From Streptomyces albus subsp. albus (GTDB lineage: Bacteria; Actinomycetota; Actinomycetes; Streptomycetales; Streptomycetaceae), in assembly GCF_000719865.1 (NCBI RefSeq), contig NZ_JOID01000017.1, positions 1 through 64,000 of the forward strand: a stretch of DNA of 64,000 nucleotides, in the 5' to 3' direction. This document shows positions 45,889-55,074 of this stretch, piece by piece (the first letter of the stretch is position 1; every line of letters begins with the position of its first letter). The position numbers and the translations under genes were made by a program. A model generated the notes under the pieces. It was not told the origin of the DNA, searched no databases, and saw nothing but the letters and a program-made list of their open reading frames with translations.

Positions 45889-46286
45889 GGTGAAGCCCCC
45901 AGATACGTCGCGTGCCGATGTTCTCCCGGCCGGTCACTCCCCCGGCGGCGGCCGGGAGGTGCCCCCAGCCGTGGCGTGGTCCGGGGGGCGTCGCGGAGTG
46001 TGGGATGCCGCGCGTCCCGCACTTTAGACGGTCGTACAGGGTCCGGGAAACAGCGGAAGGGCCTGCGAACGCGAACGTCATGCGTTTGTGAGGTAAACGG
46101 GCAGTCGCACTGGTCACGGCACTGCGCACGGCACCACTTACGGCACGGTCCGGCACATCCGTTCACGGAACGGGAATCCGGCGCGCGGGTGCGGGGCGGC
46201 GGAAGGAACGGAAGGAAGGGGGCGGCGGTGCGGCCGCGCGGGCCGGGGGCGGTGGGCGGACCGCGCCGCTCCGGCGGGGCGGGCGT
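45889..46286. promoter_or_regulatory. Region upstream of the ATPase gene with three 12-bp-spaced ACGGCAC repeats
   Basis: A 398-base gap between two minus-strand genes. ACGGCAC occurs at 46116, 46128 and 46140, exactly 12 bases apart, and CGGCAC again at 46151. Such phased repeats can bind a regulator along one face of DNA. They lie about 230-260 bases before the ATPase start. The rest holds nothing that I recognise. Confidence 0.4.
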
Positions 46287-46610
46287 TCAGACCCGGGGCA
46301 GGGCCTCGGCGGCGAGGCCGCCCTCGATGGCGAGGATGCGGTGCAGCCGGGTGGCGACGAGAACTCGCTGCAACTGCGGCGGCACCCGGCGCAGCACGAG
46401 CCGCCGTCCGGCGCGGCCGGCCCGCCGGTGGACTCCCATGATCACGCCGAGTCCGGTGGCGTCCCAGGAGGTGAGTTCGCTGAGGTCGAGCAGCAGATCG
46501 CCGTGGCCGGAGTCCACCGCCGTATGCAGGGCCGCGCGGGCGTCCGCGGCGCTGCGCACATCGAGGCGGCCGCCGACGACCAGCTCGGCATGGTCGCCCC
46601 TGATATGCAT
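46287..46610 (-). CDS. STAS-domain anti-sigma factor antagonist
   Basis: A 107-residue single STAS domain. The segment LDLSELTSWDATGLGVIMGV is the usual phosphorylation loop, with Thr at the position where SpoIIAA and RsbV have Ser (DSxGL). The rest (VLRRVPPQLQRVLVATRLHRIL) is the typical C-terminal helix. When unphosphorylated, such proteins bind RsbW-like kinases and so free a stress sigma factor. No partner kinase or sigma gene is nearby. The start at 46610 follows GGGAGCG. Confidence 0.88.
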   Translation of the reverse strand: MHIRGDHAELVVGGRLDVRSAADARAALHTAVDSGHGDLLLDLSELTSWDATGLGVIMGVHRRAGRAGRRLVLRRVPPQLQRVLVATRLHRILAIEGGLAAEALPRV

Positions 46611-47274
46611 ATGCGCTCCCGGAAAGTGCTGCGGTGGCCTGGTGGGAATGGCCCGGTCAAGATCTACAGAACTGACTACCTCTCAGGCAGCATAGTTGCC
46701 ATCTGTAAGCGAACCGATACGGAATTCACCCGAGTGGGGGATCCGGAGGTGCGCTTCCGCCGCGGGAGATGTAGTAGCGCCCGGCTGTTTCCGCCGCCGG
46801 GGTCACCGGCGCCGGTCCCGCGGTGCGGGCGCGGCGGAACGGGTCTCCCGCACCGGTTTCCCGTACCGGTGCCCCTGTACGCCCTCGCCGCGGTGTGACC
46901 TCGCTCGCCGTGCGGCGGCCGCGGGATGCGGGACGCCCGCCCCCGGGGCTCCGGCGGTGGCCGGCCGGCGGCCGGACGGTCCCCGGCCCGGCGTGCCGAG
47001 CGGCAGGACCGTGGTGACGGTGGAGTTCCCTGTCACTTGCCCGCCTCCTCGCACTGTGCCGGTCCGTGCCGGCACGGTCGCCGGCGGGAGCCGCGACATC
47101 TCCCACGCCGGACCCTAGCGGCCGCCGGGTCCCCGTCGAAAGACCAAGAGACGCGCATCACGTCTCACATGACGGACTTCACACCTCCGCTCCCGGACCG
47201 GACCGGCCGGGGTGTGACCGGCCGCACCCGCCCGGCACACCGGTGCCGCCGGAGGGCGTGGCTAGGCTCGGGCC
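46611..47274. other. 664-base divergent intergenic region without recognised gene
   Basis: It lies between the STAS gene (minus) and the adenosyltransferase gene (plus). An AT-richer stretch at about 46660-46735 could be the STAS promoter. A small hairpin CACCGGT/ACCGGTG is at 46851-46871. Reading frames here show no ribosome site or Streptomyces codon bias, and I see no cobalamin riboswitch. Confidence 0.4.
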
Positions 47275-47847
47275 ATGGTCAACCTCACCCGTATCTACAC
47301 CCGTACCGGCGACGACGGCACCACCGCCCTCGGCGACATGAGCCGCACCGCGAAGACCGATCTGCGGATCTCCGCCTACGCCGACACCAATGAGGCCAAC
47401 GCCGTGATCGGCACGGCCATCGCCCTGGGCTCGCTGCCGGAGGAGGTCGTCAAGGTCCTGGTCCGGGTCCAGAACGACCTCTTCGACGTGGGCGCGGACC
47501 TCGCGACCCCGGTGGCCGAGAACCCGAAGTACCCGCCGCTGCGGGTGGAGCAGAGCTACATCGACAAACTGGAGGCGGACTGCGACCGCTTCCTGGAGCA
47601 GCTGGAGAAGCTGCGCAGCTTCATCCTGCCCGGCGGTACGCCCGGGGCGGCGCTGCTGCACCAGGCGACCACGGTGGTGCGGCGGGCCGAGCGCTCCACG
47701 TGGGCGGCGCTCGAGGTGCACGGGCAGATCATGAACGCGCTGACGGCGACCTACCTCAACCGCCTGTCCGACCTGCTGTTCATCCTGGCCCGGGTGGCCA
47801 ACAAGGAGGTCGGCGACGTGCTGTGGGTGCCGGGCGGGGAGCGCTGA
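47275..47847 (+). CDS. ATP:cob(I)alamin adenosyltransferase (PduO type)
   Basis: A 190-residue enzyme that makes adenosylcobalamin, the cofactor of IcmA and methylmalonyl-CoA mutase. The N-terminal loop TRTGDDGTTALGDMSRTAKTD binds ATP. Then come FDVGADLATP and the C-terminal helical bundle with RRAERSTWAA and YLNRLSDLLFILAR, all typical of PduO. The ATG at 47275 gives the usual start MVNLTRIYTRTG. Confidence 0.94.
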   Translation: MVNLTRIYTRTGDDGTTALGDMSRTAKTDLRISAYADTNEANAVIGTAIALGSLPEEVVKVLVRVQNDLFDVGADLATPVAENPKYPPLRVEQSYIDKLEADCDRFLEQLEKLRSFILPGGTPGAALLHQATTVVRRAERSTWAALEVHGQIMNALTATYLNRLSDLLFILARVANKEVGDVLWVPGGER

Positions 47848-47884
47848 GCAGCCGGACCCCCGGCCGTCGCCGGGCCGGCCGCCC

Positions 47885-47904
47885 GCTGCATCGAACGATG
47901 TAGC
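47885..47904. promoter_or_regulatory. 20-bp near-palindrome, possible operator
   Basis: Arms GCTGCATCG and CGATGTAGC flank AA; eight of nine pairs match. It lies 38 bases after the adenosyltransferase stop and about 100 bases before the small membrane protein gene. Confidence 0.35.
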
Positions 47905-48006
47905 CGGACTCCTCCGGCGGGCGGACGATCCCCGCCTTCACCGCTCCTAGTCTGGAGACAGACGCCGGATGTCACAGACAGTCAAACCGGAGGAGAGCGG
48001 TCAACG

Positions 48007-48210
48007 ATGGCTTCATCCATGAAGAACCTGATCGAGGGCGCCATCACGTTCGTGGTGGGTCTGGCCCTGTGGCTGTTCACCGGGGACGTGGAGATCCCGG
48101 TGTTCACCCTCACCAAGGTGGGTGTGGTGCTGATGTTCGTGGGCGGAGGGCTGCTGCTCCTCGGCCTCTACCAGTCCGTCACCGGCTCCCGCGCGGTCAA
48201 GGACCACTGA
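48007..48210 (+). CDS. DUF5708 small membrane protein
   Basis: A 67-residue protein with two membrane helices (AITFVVGLALWLF and VGVVLMFVGGGLLLLGLY) joined by TGDVEIPVFTLTK. This matches DUF5708, small conserved proteins of Streptomyces. A GGAGGAGAG ribosome site precedes the ATG. Function unknown. It is the last gene that I would assign to the conserved core before the second RiPP region. Confidence 0.85.
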   Translation: MASSMKNLIEGAITFVVGLALWLFTGDVEIPVFTLTKVGVVLMFVGGGLLLLGLYQSVTGSRAVKDH

Positions 48211-48307
48211 GACCCGCCGCGGTCCGCCGCGGCCCCCGAGAACGACCGGGCCCCCCGGGTCCCGCACCCCGCGCCCCGGGCGGGCCGGGCGTCACGAAGG
48301 GCGGAAC

Positions 48308-48970
48308 GTGATACGCGTCGTGGTGGTCGACGGCGAGTCCTTGGTCAGAACGGCGCTGCGGCGGGTCCTGCAGTCCACCGACGGCATACGGGTGGTGGGC
48401 GAGGACGACGGCCGGCGGGCGGCCGCCACCGTGGCCGGTACCGCGCCCGATGTCCTGCTGCTGGGCACGGGCGGGGCCGGGGGTGACGGAACGGCCGTGC
48501 TGCGTGCGGTGCGCGCCCTGCCCGATCCGCCGGCCGTCGCCCTGCTCACGCCGCCCGACGCGGGCGAGCGGATGGTCCACGCGCTGCGGGAGGGCGCGGC
48601 GGGCCTGCTGTTCCGCAACATCGCCCCGGCCACGCTCATCGACGCGGTGCGCGTGCTGGCGGCGGGCGGCACGGTGCTGGCCCCGGCGGTCCGCGGCGCC
48701 GTCATCGACGCGTACCTGGGATCGGGCGCGGCGGCTCCCGGCGCGGCGCCGGGCCTGCCGGCGGCGGCCGGACAACTGACGTGCCGTGAGCGGGAGGTGC
48801 TGGCGCTGGTGGCCACGGGGCTGTCCAACGCCGAGATCGCCGCCTGCCTCGACCTCGGCACCGGCACGGTCAAGGACCATGTGAGCGCGCTGCGCCGGAA
48901 GCTCGGCGCGCGCAACCGGGTGACCGCCGCGATCGCCGCCCACCGGCTCGGCCTCGTCCCCGCCCCTTGA
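48308..48970 (+). CDS. LuxR-type response regulator with degenerate receiver domain
   Basis: A 220-residue NarL-like regulator. The receiver (residues 1-120) keeps the first beta strand (VVVVDGE) but has Gly53 (LLLGTGG) where the phosphorylated Asp belongs, and Arg in place of the conserved Lys (LLFRNIAP). The C-terminal helix-turn-helix is intact (LTCREREVLALVATGLSNAE, then TVKDHVSALRRKLGARNR). It therefore probably works without phosphorylation, possibly sensing a ligand, as known for some atypical antibiotic-cluster regulators. There is no kinase gene beside it. It lies at the edge of the lipopeptide cluster and is the only regulator seen there. The GTG start follows GAAGGGCGG. Confidence 0.85.
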   Translation: MIRVVVVDGESLVRTALRRVLQSTDGIRVVGEDDGRRAAATVAGTAPDVLLLGTGGAGGDGTAVLRAVRALPDPPAVALLTPPDAGERMVHALREGAAGLLFRNIAPATLIDAVRVLAAGGTVLAPAVRGAVIDAYLGSGAAAPGAAPGLPAAAGQLTCREREVLALVATGLSNAEIAACLDLGTGTVKDHVSALRRKLGARNRVTAAIAAHRLGLVPAP

Positions 48971-48972
48971 CG

Positions 48973-49008
48973 GCCGTGAGCGCACGAACCCCCGCGTGCG
49001 CTCACGGC
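48973..49008 (+). terminator. Perfect 14-bp hairpin downstream of the LuxR-type gene
   Basis: GCCGTGAGCGCACG (48973-48986) pairs exactly with CGTGCGCTCACGGC (48995-49008), followed by TTCCCCCC. Confidence 0.85.
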
Positions 49009-49097
49009 TTCCCCCCGCCGGCCCGCGCCCCGGCGCCGCCCCCGCCAGCCCCGGGGGACCGGTCCGCGGTGGATTTCCCGGCCGCTGACCGGAACCT

Positions 49098-49126
49098 TTG
49101 ACACCGCATGACTCTGCACTCAAGAT
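49098..49126 (+). promoter_or_regulatory. Candidate promoter upstream of the unknown protein-ketosynthase unit
   Basis: TTGACA (49098-49103) and CAAGAT (49121-49126) with a 17-base spacer, about 45 bases before the start at 49171. The spacer contains TGACTC (49109-49114), a hexamer also present in two other promoters of this cluster. Confidence 0.5.
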
Positions 49127-49170
49127 GGCGTGAAACAGTATGACTATCTTGGGCGAGCAAGGGGGACTTG

Positions 49171-49791
49171 ATGGCGGCCCGGATACATCGAACGGGAGAC
49201 ATACCGGCACTGGTGGCGCTGGCTTCCACTGACCAGGAAGCGCTGGCCACCGCGTCGAGGGCGACGGGGGAATCCCTGCTCGCCGGGGCGCCCGGGCTGC
49301 GGCGGACCGCCGGCGAGGCGGTGTCGGCCGTGCTGGAGGCGGCCTTCTCCGCACTGCCGGAACCGCTGCGCTCCACCGCGCCGCTGTATGTGCTCTGTGA
49401 CGACTACAGCGTCTTCGCGGCGCGCCGGCTCGTCGAGCGCTGCCACGACCGGGAGCGGCGGCTGCGCCCCTCGGACTCCGTGCGGCCGGAGACCTCGGAG
49501 CTGGTACGGCCGTATCTGACGGCCGCCGGGCACCGGGGCAACTGCTACCTGCTGGCGGGGGTACCGGCCCAGTCCGTGCTGCGGCTGGCCGCCACGGCCG
49601 ACCATCCGGCGGCCGTGATCTGCGAGCCGGCCGTGCTGCCCGGTGCCGATCCGCTGGCGCCCGGCTGCCTCGCGGTCGCCGCCGTCTGGGGCGCCGGCTC
49701 ACCGCCCGCCCTGCCCCCGGACACCCTCCCCACCTCCTCGGCGCTGCTGACCGCCCTGTCCTCCACCGAAAGGCAGTGGGCCCATGTCTGA
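49171..49791 (+). CDS. Unknown protein co-translated with a ketosynthase
   Basis: A 206-residue protein. AAGGGGG stands before the ATG at 49171. It is an alpha/beta protein without signal or membrane span. The segments ASRATGESLLAGAPGLRRTA, LYVLCDDYSVFAARRL and TAAGHRGNCYLLAGVPAQSVLRLA suggest, weakly, half of a thiolase fold, as in a decayed ketosynthase or chain-length factor; there is no active-site Cys motif. Its stop overlaps the ketosynthase start by eight bases, so the two are probably partners. I do not recognise the family. Confidence 0.7.
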   Translation: MAARIHRTGDIPALVALASTDQEALATASRATGESLLAGAPGLRRTAGEAVSAVLEAAFSALPEPLRSTAPLYVLCDDYSVFAARRLVERCHDRERRLRPSDSVRPETSELVRPYLTAAGHRGNCYLLAGVPAQSVLRLAATADHPAAVICEPAVLPGADPLAPGCLAVAAVWGAGSPPALPPDTLPTSSALLTALSSTERQWAHV

Positions 49792-50896
49792 CGACATCGT
49801 CATCAGCGGGATCGGGCTGCTCACGGCCTTCGGCCGGGGCACCGGCGCGTTCTGGCGCGGGCTCGTCGAGGGCCGGTCCGCGCTGGCGCCCGCGCGGCGC
49901 TTCGCGGCGGACTGCTACCACGGCGAGGCCGTCGGTGAGATCTCCGGCTTCCCGGTCGACGGGCCCGCGCGCAAGCAGGCGTACACGCTGGCCGCCGCCG
50001 AGGACGCCCTGCGGGCCGCGGGGCTGGACGCGCTGCCCGCGCGCTCGCTGGTGGTTATGGTCGGACAGTCGCCGCTGCGCGGGGACGGCGGGCTCCGCGA
50101 GGAGCTGGCCGAGTTCATGGGCCCCGCGCCGGCCGGGGTGCTGGCCGGGGAGCACTCCGTCCACCTCACCCAGGCCTGCGCCTCGACGGTCTTCGCGATC
50201 AGTCTGGGCCGGGACGCGCTGCGGTCCGGGGCGGCGACGACCGTCGTGGTGGCGGGCGGGACGGCGCTCAACCGCTACGAATACGCCAGCATGGCCGTCG
50301 TCCGGGCCATCGACCGGACGGCGGCACGGCCGTTCGACACCGGGCGGGCGGGGATCTCCCTGGGCGAGGGTGGCGGTGCCATCGTCCTGGAGCACGGCAG
50401 CACGGCCCGCGCCCGGGGCCTGGAGCCGGACACCGTGGTGGCCGGGGCCGCGTGCCGGGTCTCGGCGGGCAAGGCCGTCGCCTCGGACGCGGACGTGGTC
50501 GCCGGCTGCCTGCGCGACGCGCTGGACGACGCGGGGGTGGAGCGGGCCGACTACGTGCACGCGCACGCCACCGGCACCCCGCAGGGCGACGCGGCGGAGC
50601 TGCGGGCGATCGAGGAGGTCAGCGGCCGGACGGGCGCGGAAGCCGTGCCGGTCAGCTCGCACAAGGGGGCGGTCGGGCATCTGCTGCACATCTCGGGGGT
50701 GCCCGCGGTGGCCGCCGCCGCGATGGCGCTGCGCACCGGGGTGGTGCCGCCGACCCCGGGCCTGGCCGCGCCGGAGGAGACGCGCCGGGTGGTCCTGCCC
50801 CAAAGCGCGCTGCCCGTGCCGGGGATGGCGGCGGCGGTCGTCAACAGCTTCGGCTTCGGCGGCAACAACGCCTCGCTGGTCCTGCGCCGTACCTGA
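49784..50896 (+). CDS. Beta-ketoacyl-ACP synthase (KAS I/II type)
   Basis: A 370-residue condensing enzyme, shorter than usual KASII (about 410). The Cys-His-His triad is complete: Cys132 in TQACAST, His261 in HAHATGTPQGD, and the second His in AVGHLLHISG after the Lys in SSHKG. The C-terminal NSFGFGGNN is conserved. It extends an ACP-bound acyl chain with malonyl-ACP. It is coupled to the unknown 206-residue protein. This is one of two ketosynthases in the cluster, so each may handle a different chain length or priming step. Confidence 0.9.
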   Translation: MSDDIVISGIGLLTAFGRGTGAFWRGLVEGRSALAPARRFAADCYHGEAVGEISGFPVDGPARKQAYTLAAAEDALRAAGLDALPARSLVVMVGQSPLRGDGGLREELAEFMGPAPAGVLAGEHSVHLTQACASTVFAISLGRDALRSGAATTVVVAGGTALNRYEYASMAVVRAIDRTAARPFDTGRAGISLGEGGGAIVLEHGSTARARGLEPDTVVAGAACRVSAGKAVASDADVVAGCLRDALDDAGVERADYVHAHATGTPQGDAAELRAIEEVSGRTGAEAVPVSSHKGAVGHLLHISGVPAVAAAAMALRTGVVPPTPGLAAPEETRRVVLPQSALPVPGMAAAVVNSFGFGGNNASLVLRRT

Positions 50897-50942
50897 CGGA
50901 CCGGGCGCACGACGCGGCCCCGTGACGCGGCTCATGACGCGG

Positions 50943-50966
50943 CCCCGGGTGCTCGGGCACCCGGGG
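50943..50966. terminator. Hairpin with TCGG loop between convergent ketosynthase and ligase genes
   Basis: CCCCGGGTGC (50943-50952), loop TCGG, exact complement 50957-50966. It can serve both genes. Confidence 0.75.
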
Positions 50967-50988
50967 TCGCACCGCGTGTACCGGCCGT

Positions 50989-53219
<2,231 letters not shown>

Positions 53220-53332
53220 ACTTTCCGGGGCGGACCTCGCGCCGGGGCACCGGGCCGGGGCGCCCCCCTGCCATGGGCCGGAGCGGCCGGCGGAGGGGGC
53301 CCGGAACGGCCGATGGCCGGGCGGTCGGACGG

Positions 53333-54103
53333 TCAGGCGCCCAGCATGTGCGTACCGCCGTCCACATGGACGATCTCCCCGGTGGTCGCCGGGAACCAGT
53401 CGGACAGCAGCGCGAGACAGGCCCGCGCCACCGGCTCCGCGTCCCCCGCGTCCCAGCCCAGGGGCGCCCGCCGGCCCCACTCCTTCGCGAAGCCCTCGCC
53501 GTCGCCCCCGATGCCGCGCGCCGCCAGGGTGTTCAGCGGGCCCGCGGCGACCAGGTTCACCCGCACCCCCTCCGGGCCCAGATCGCGGGCGAGGTAGCGG
53601 GCGCAGGACTCCAGCCCGGCCTTGGCGACGCCCATCCAGTCGTAGCCGGGCCAGACCCGCGAGGCGTCGAAGTCGAGGCCGACGACGGACGAGCCGGGGG
53701 CCAGCAGCGGCCGGCAGGCGACGGTCAGCGCCTTCAGGGAGTAGGCGGAGGTGTGGAGGGCCGAGGCCACATCGGGCCACGGGGCGTCCAGGAAGCCGCC
53801 GTCGAGGCAGCTCGCGGGCGCGTGGGCGACGGAGTGCAGGATGCCGTCGACACGGTCCAGGTGGCCGCTCAACTGATTTGCCAATCCGGCCAGTTGCTCT
53901 TCGTCGGTGACGTCGAGCTCCACCACGGGCGGCGGGTCCGGCAGCCGCCGGGCGAGCCGGGCGACGAGGGTGGGCCGGCCGTAGGCGGTCAGGACGACGC
54001 GGGCCCCCTGCTCCTGCGCCAGCCGGGCGACGGCCCAGGCGATGGAACTCTCGGTGATGACCCCGGTGACGACCAGGTTCTTGCCGTGGAGCAGACCGCT
54101 CAT
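53333..54103 (-). CDS. Enoyl-ACP reductase (FabI-like)
   Basis: A 256-residue SDR of the FabI/InhA type. The N terminus has the FabI variant of the nucleotide motif (GVITESSIAWAVA), and the catalytic pair Tyr154-x6-Lys161 is in YDWMGVAK. A GlyGlyGlyThr-like end (HVDGGTHMLG) follows. It saturates the enoyl chain. The ATG at 54103 follows AAGGAG. It is the last gene of the minus-strand operon, 227 bases after the fourth precursor gene. A dedicated FabI suggests a saturated chain, or lowered sensitivity to a product. Confidence 0.9.
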   Translation of the reverse strand: MSGLLHGKNLVVTGVITESSIAWAVARLAQEQGARVVLTAYGRPTLVARLARRLPDPPPVVELDVTDEEQLAGLANQLSGHLDRVDGILHSVAHAPASCLDGGFLDAPWPDVASALHTSAYSLKALTVACRPLLAPGSSVVGLDFDASRVWPGYDWMGVAKAGLESCARYLARDLGPEGVRVNLVAAGPLNTLAARGIGGDGEGFAKEWGRRAPLGWDAGDAEPVARACLALLSDWFPATTGEIVHVDGGTHMLGA

Positions 54104-54329
54104 CCCGGCTCCTTCCTCCCTGTTGCGGTGTGCGGGCCCTGTCTCGGTGTACGGGCCGGTGGTTCCGGCCGGACGAGCGCGAACCGCCGGGTGCGGGCCC
54201 GGAGGAGCGGGCCCGCACCCGGCGGAGCCGGCGCACCGGCCGGCGCGCCGCGGGCGCGCCCTCCGGCCACCGGGGGGGTGTGGGCACCCGGTGACCGGAG
54301 CCGGAACGGGACCGGCGGACGCCGGTGGT

Positions 54330-54416
54330 TCAGCAGCTGTTGCTGATGGTGCTGCTGGGCAGGGCGGCCTCTTCGGCCGGGACCTCAAGGGCCTGCAGGT
54401 CGAGAACGATCGACAC
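54330..54416 (-). CDS. Class III lanthipeptide precursor, copy 4
   Basis: A 28-residue peptide starting at a GTG with a GAGGAGGAA ribosome site. The leader is IVLDLQALEVPAEEAAL and contains the LDLQ element similar to the LFDLQ of SapB/AmfS-type precursors. The core is PSSTISNSC: Ser22, Ser25 and Cys28 form Ser-x-x-Ser-x-x-Cys, the pattern used for labionin or, with a decarboxylated C-terminal Cys, avionin. It is last in a row of four paralogues. Confidence 0.88.
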   Translation of the reverse strand: MSIVLDLQALEVPAEEAALPSSTISNSC

Positions 54417-54504
54417 GGTTCCTCCTCGGAACATGACACGGACTGGACGGTGATGCGGACCCGGCACCGGGTCCGGGACCCGGCGCCGGCCGGCCTCGGG
54501 AGCC

Positions 54505-54591
54505 TCAGCAGTAGGCGCTGATGGTGCTGCCCACAAGGGCGGCCTCCTCGGCCGGGACCTCAAGGCCCTGCAGATCGAGAACGATCGGCAC
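54505..54591 (-). CDS. Class III lanthipeptide precursor, copy 3 (divergent core)
   Basis: A 28-residue peptide starting at a GTG behind GAGGAGGAA. The leader (PIVLDLQGLEVPAEEAAL) is nearly the same as in the other copies, but the core is VGSTISAYC, so it differs at three core positions while keeping Ser-x-x-Ser-x-x-Cys. The change suggests a distinct product from the same enzymes. Confidence 0.88.
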   Translation of the reverse strand: MPIVLDLQGLEVPAEEAALVGSTISAYC

Positions 54592-54726
54592 GGTTCCTCC
54601 TCGGAACACGGCACGGGCGGCTGCGGCACGGATGCCGCACGGGCGCCGGCCGGCTCCGGGGTGCGGTGGTCCGGGGCATCGCCCCGGGACCGGGAACCCC
54701 CGGTGCCGGCCGGGCCTGAAGGAGCC

Positions 54727-54813
54727 TCAGCAGTTGTTGCTGATGGTGCTGCCCGGAAGGGCAGCCTCCTCGGCGGGGACCTCAAGGCCCTGCAGGTCGA
54801 GAACGATCGACAT
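54727..54813 (-). CDS. Class III lanthipeptide precursor, copy 2
   Basis: A 28-residue peptide with an ATG start behind GAGAGGAGGAATCAC. The leader is SIVLDLQGLEVPAEEAAL and the core PGSTISNNC ends at the Cys. It differs from copy 1 only at residue 19 (Leu instead of Val). The spacer to copy 1 is about 127 bases. Confidence 0.9.
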   Translation of the reverse strand: MSIVLDLQGLEVPAEEAALPGSTISNNC

Positions 54814-54940
54814 GGTGATTCCTCCTCTCCGGAAAACTCGCGCGCGGACACGGGGGCGCCGGCGGTGGCCCGGGGCCCGGCGGTTCAGGGGCATCGACCC
54901 GTCACCAGGGGCCGGGCGGCGGCCGGAAGCTCCGCCGGAT

Positions 54941-55027
54941 TCAGCAGTTGTTGCTGATGGTGCTGCCCGGAACGGCAGCCTCCTCGGCGGGGACCTCAAG
55001 GCCCTGCAGGTCGAGAACGATCGACAT
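54941..55027 (-). CDS. Class III lanthipeptide precursor, copy 1
   Basis: A 28-residue peptide with an ATG start behind a very strong GAGAGGAGGAA site, 47 bases after the LanKC stop. The leader is SIVLDLQGLEVPAEEAAV and the core PGSTISNNC. The LDLQ leader element, the terminal Cys and the Ser-x-x-Ser-x-x-Cys spacing mark it as a class III precursor. Its small size makes it easy to miss in automatic annotation. Confidence 0.9.
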   Translation of the reverse strand: MSIVLDLQGLEVPAEEAAVPGSTISNNC

Positions 55028-55074
55028 GGTGATTCCTCCTCTCCACGGCTCGGGGGTTACGGGCACCGGACGGC

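Noticed and set aside
46611..47274. Cobalamin riboswitch before the adenosyltransferase gene
   Set aside because: I could not find the conserved B12-box sequence or its paired helices in this gap.
46926..47393. Plus-strand frame ahead of the adenosyltransferase gene
   Set aside because: It overlaps the adenosyltransferase gene in another frame and gives an Arg-rich product with no homologous features.
54042..54521. Plus-strand frame opposite the fourth precursor and FabI
   Set aside because: It runs antisense over a clear gene and a precursor peptide and has no ribosome site.
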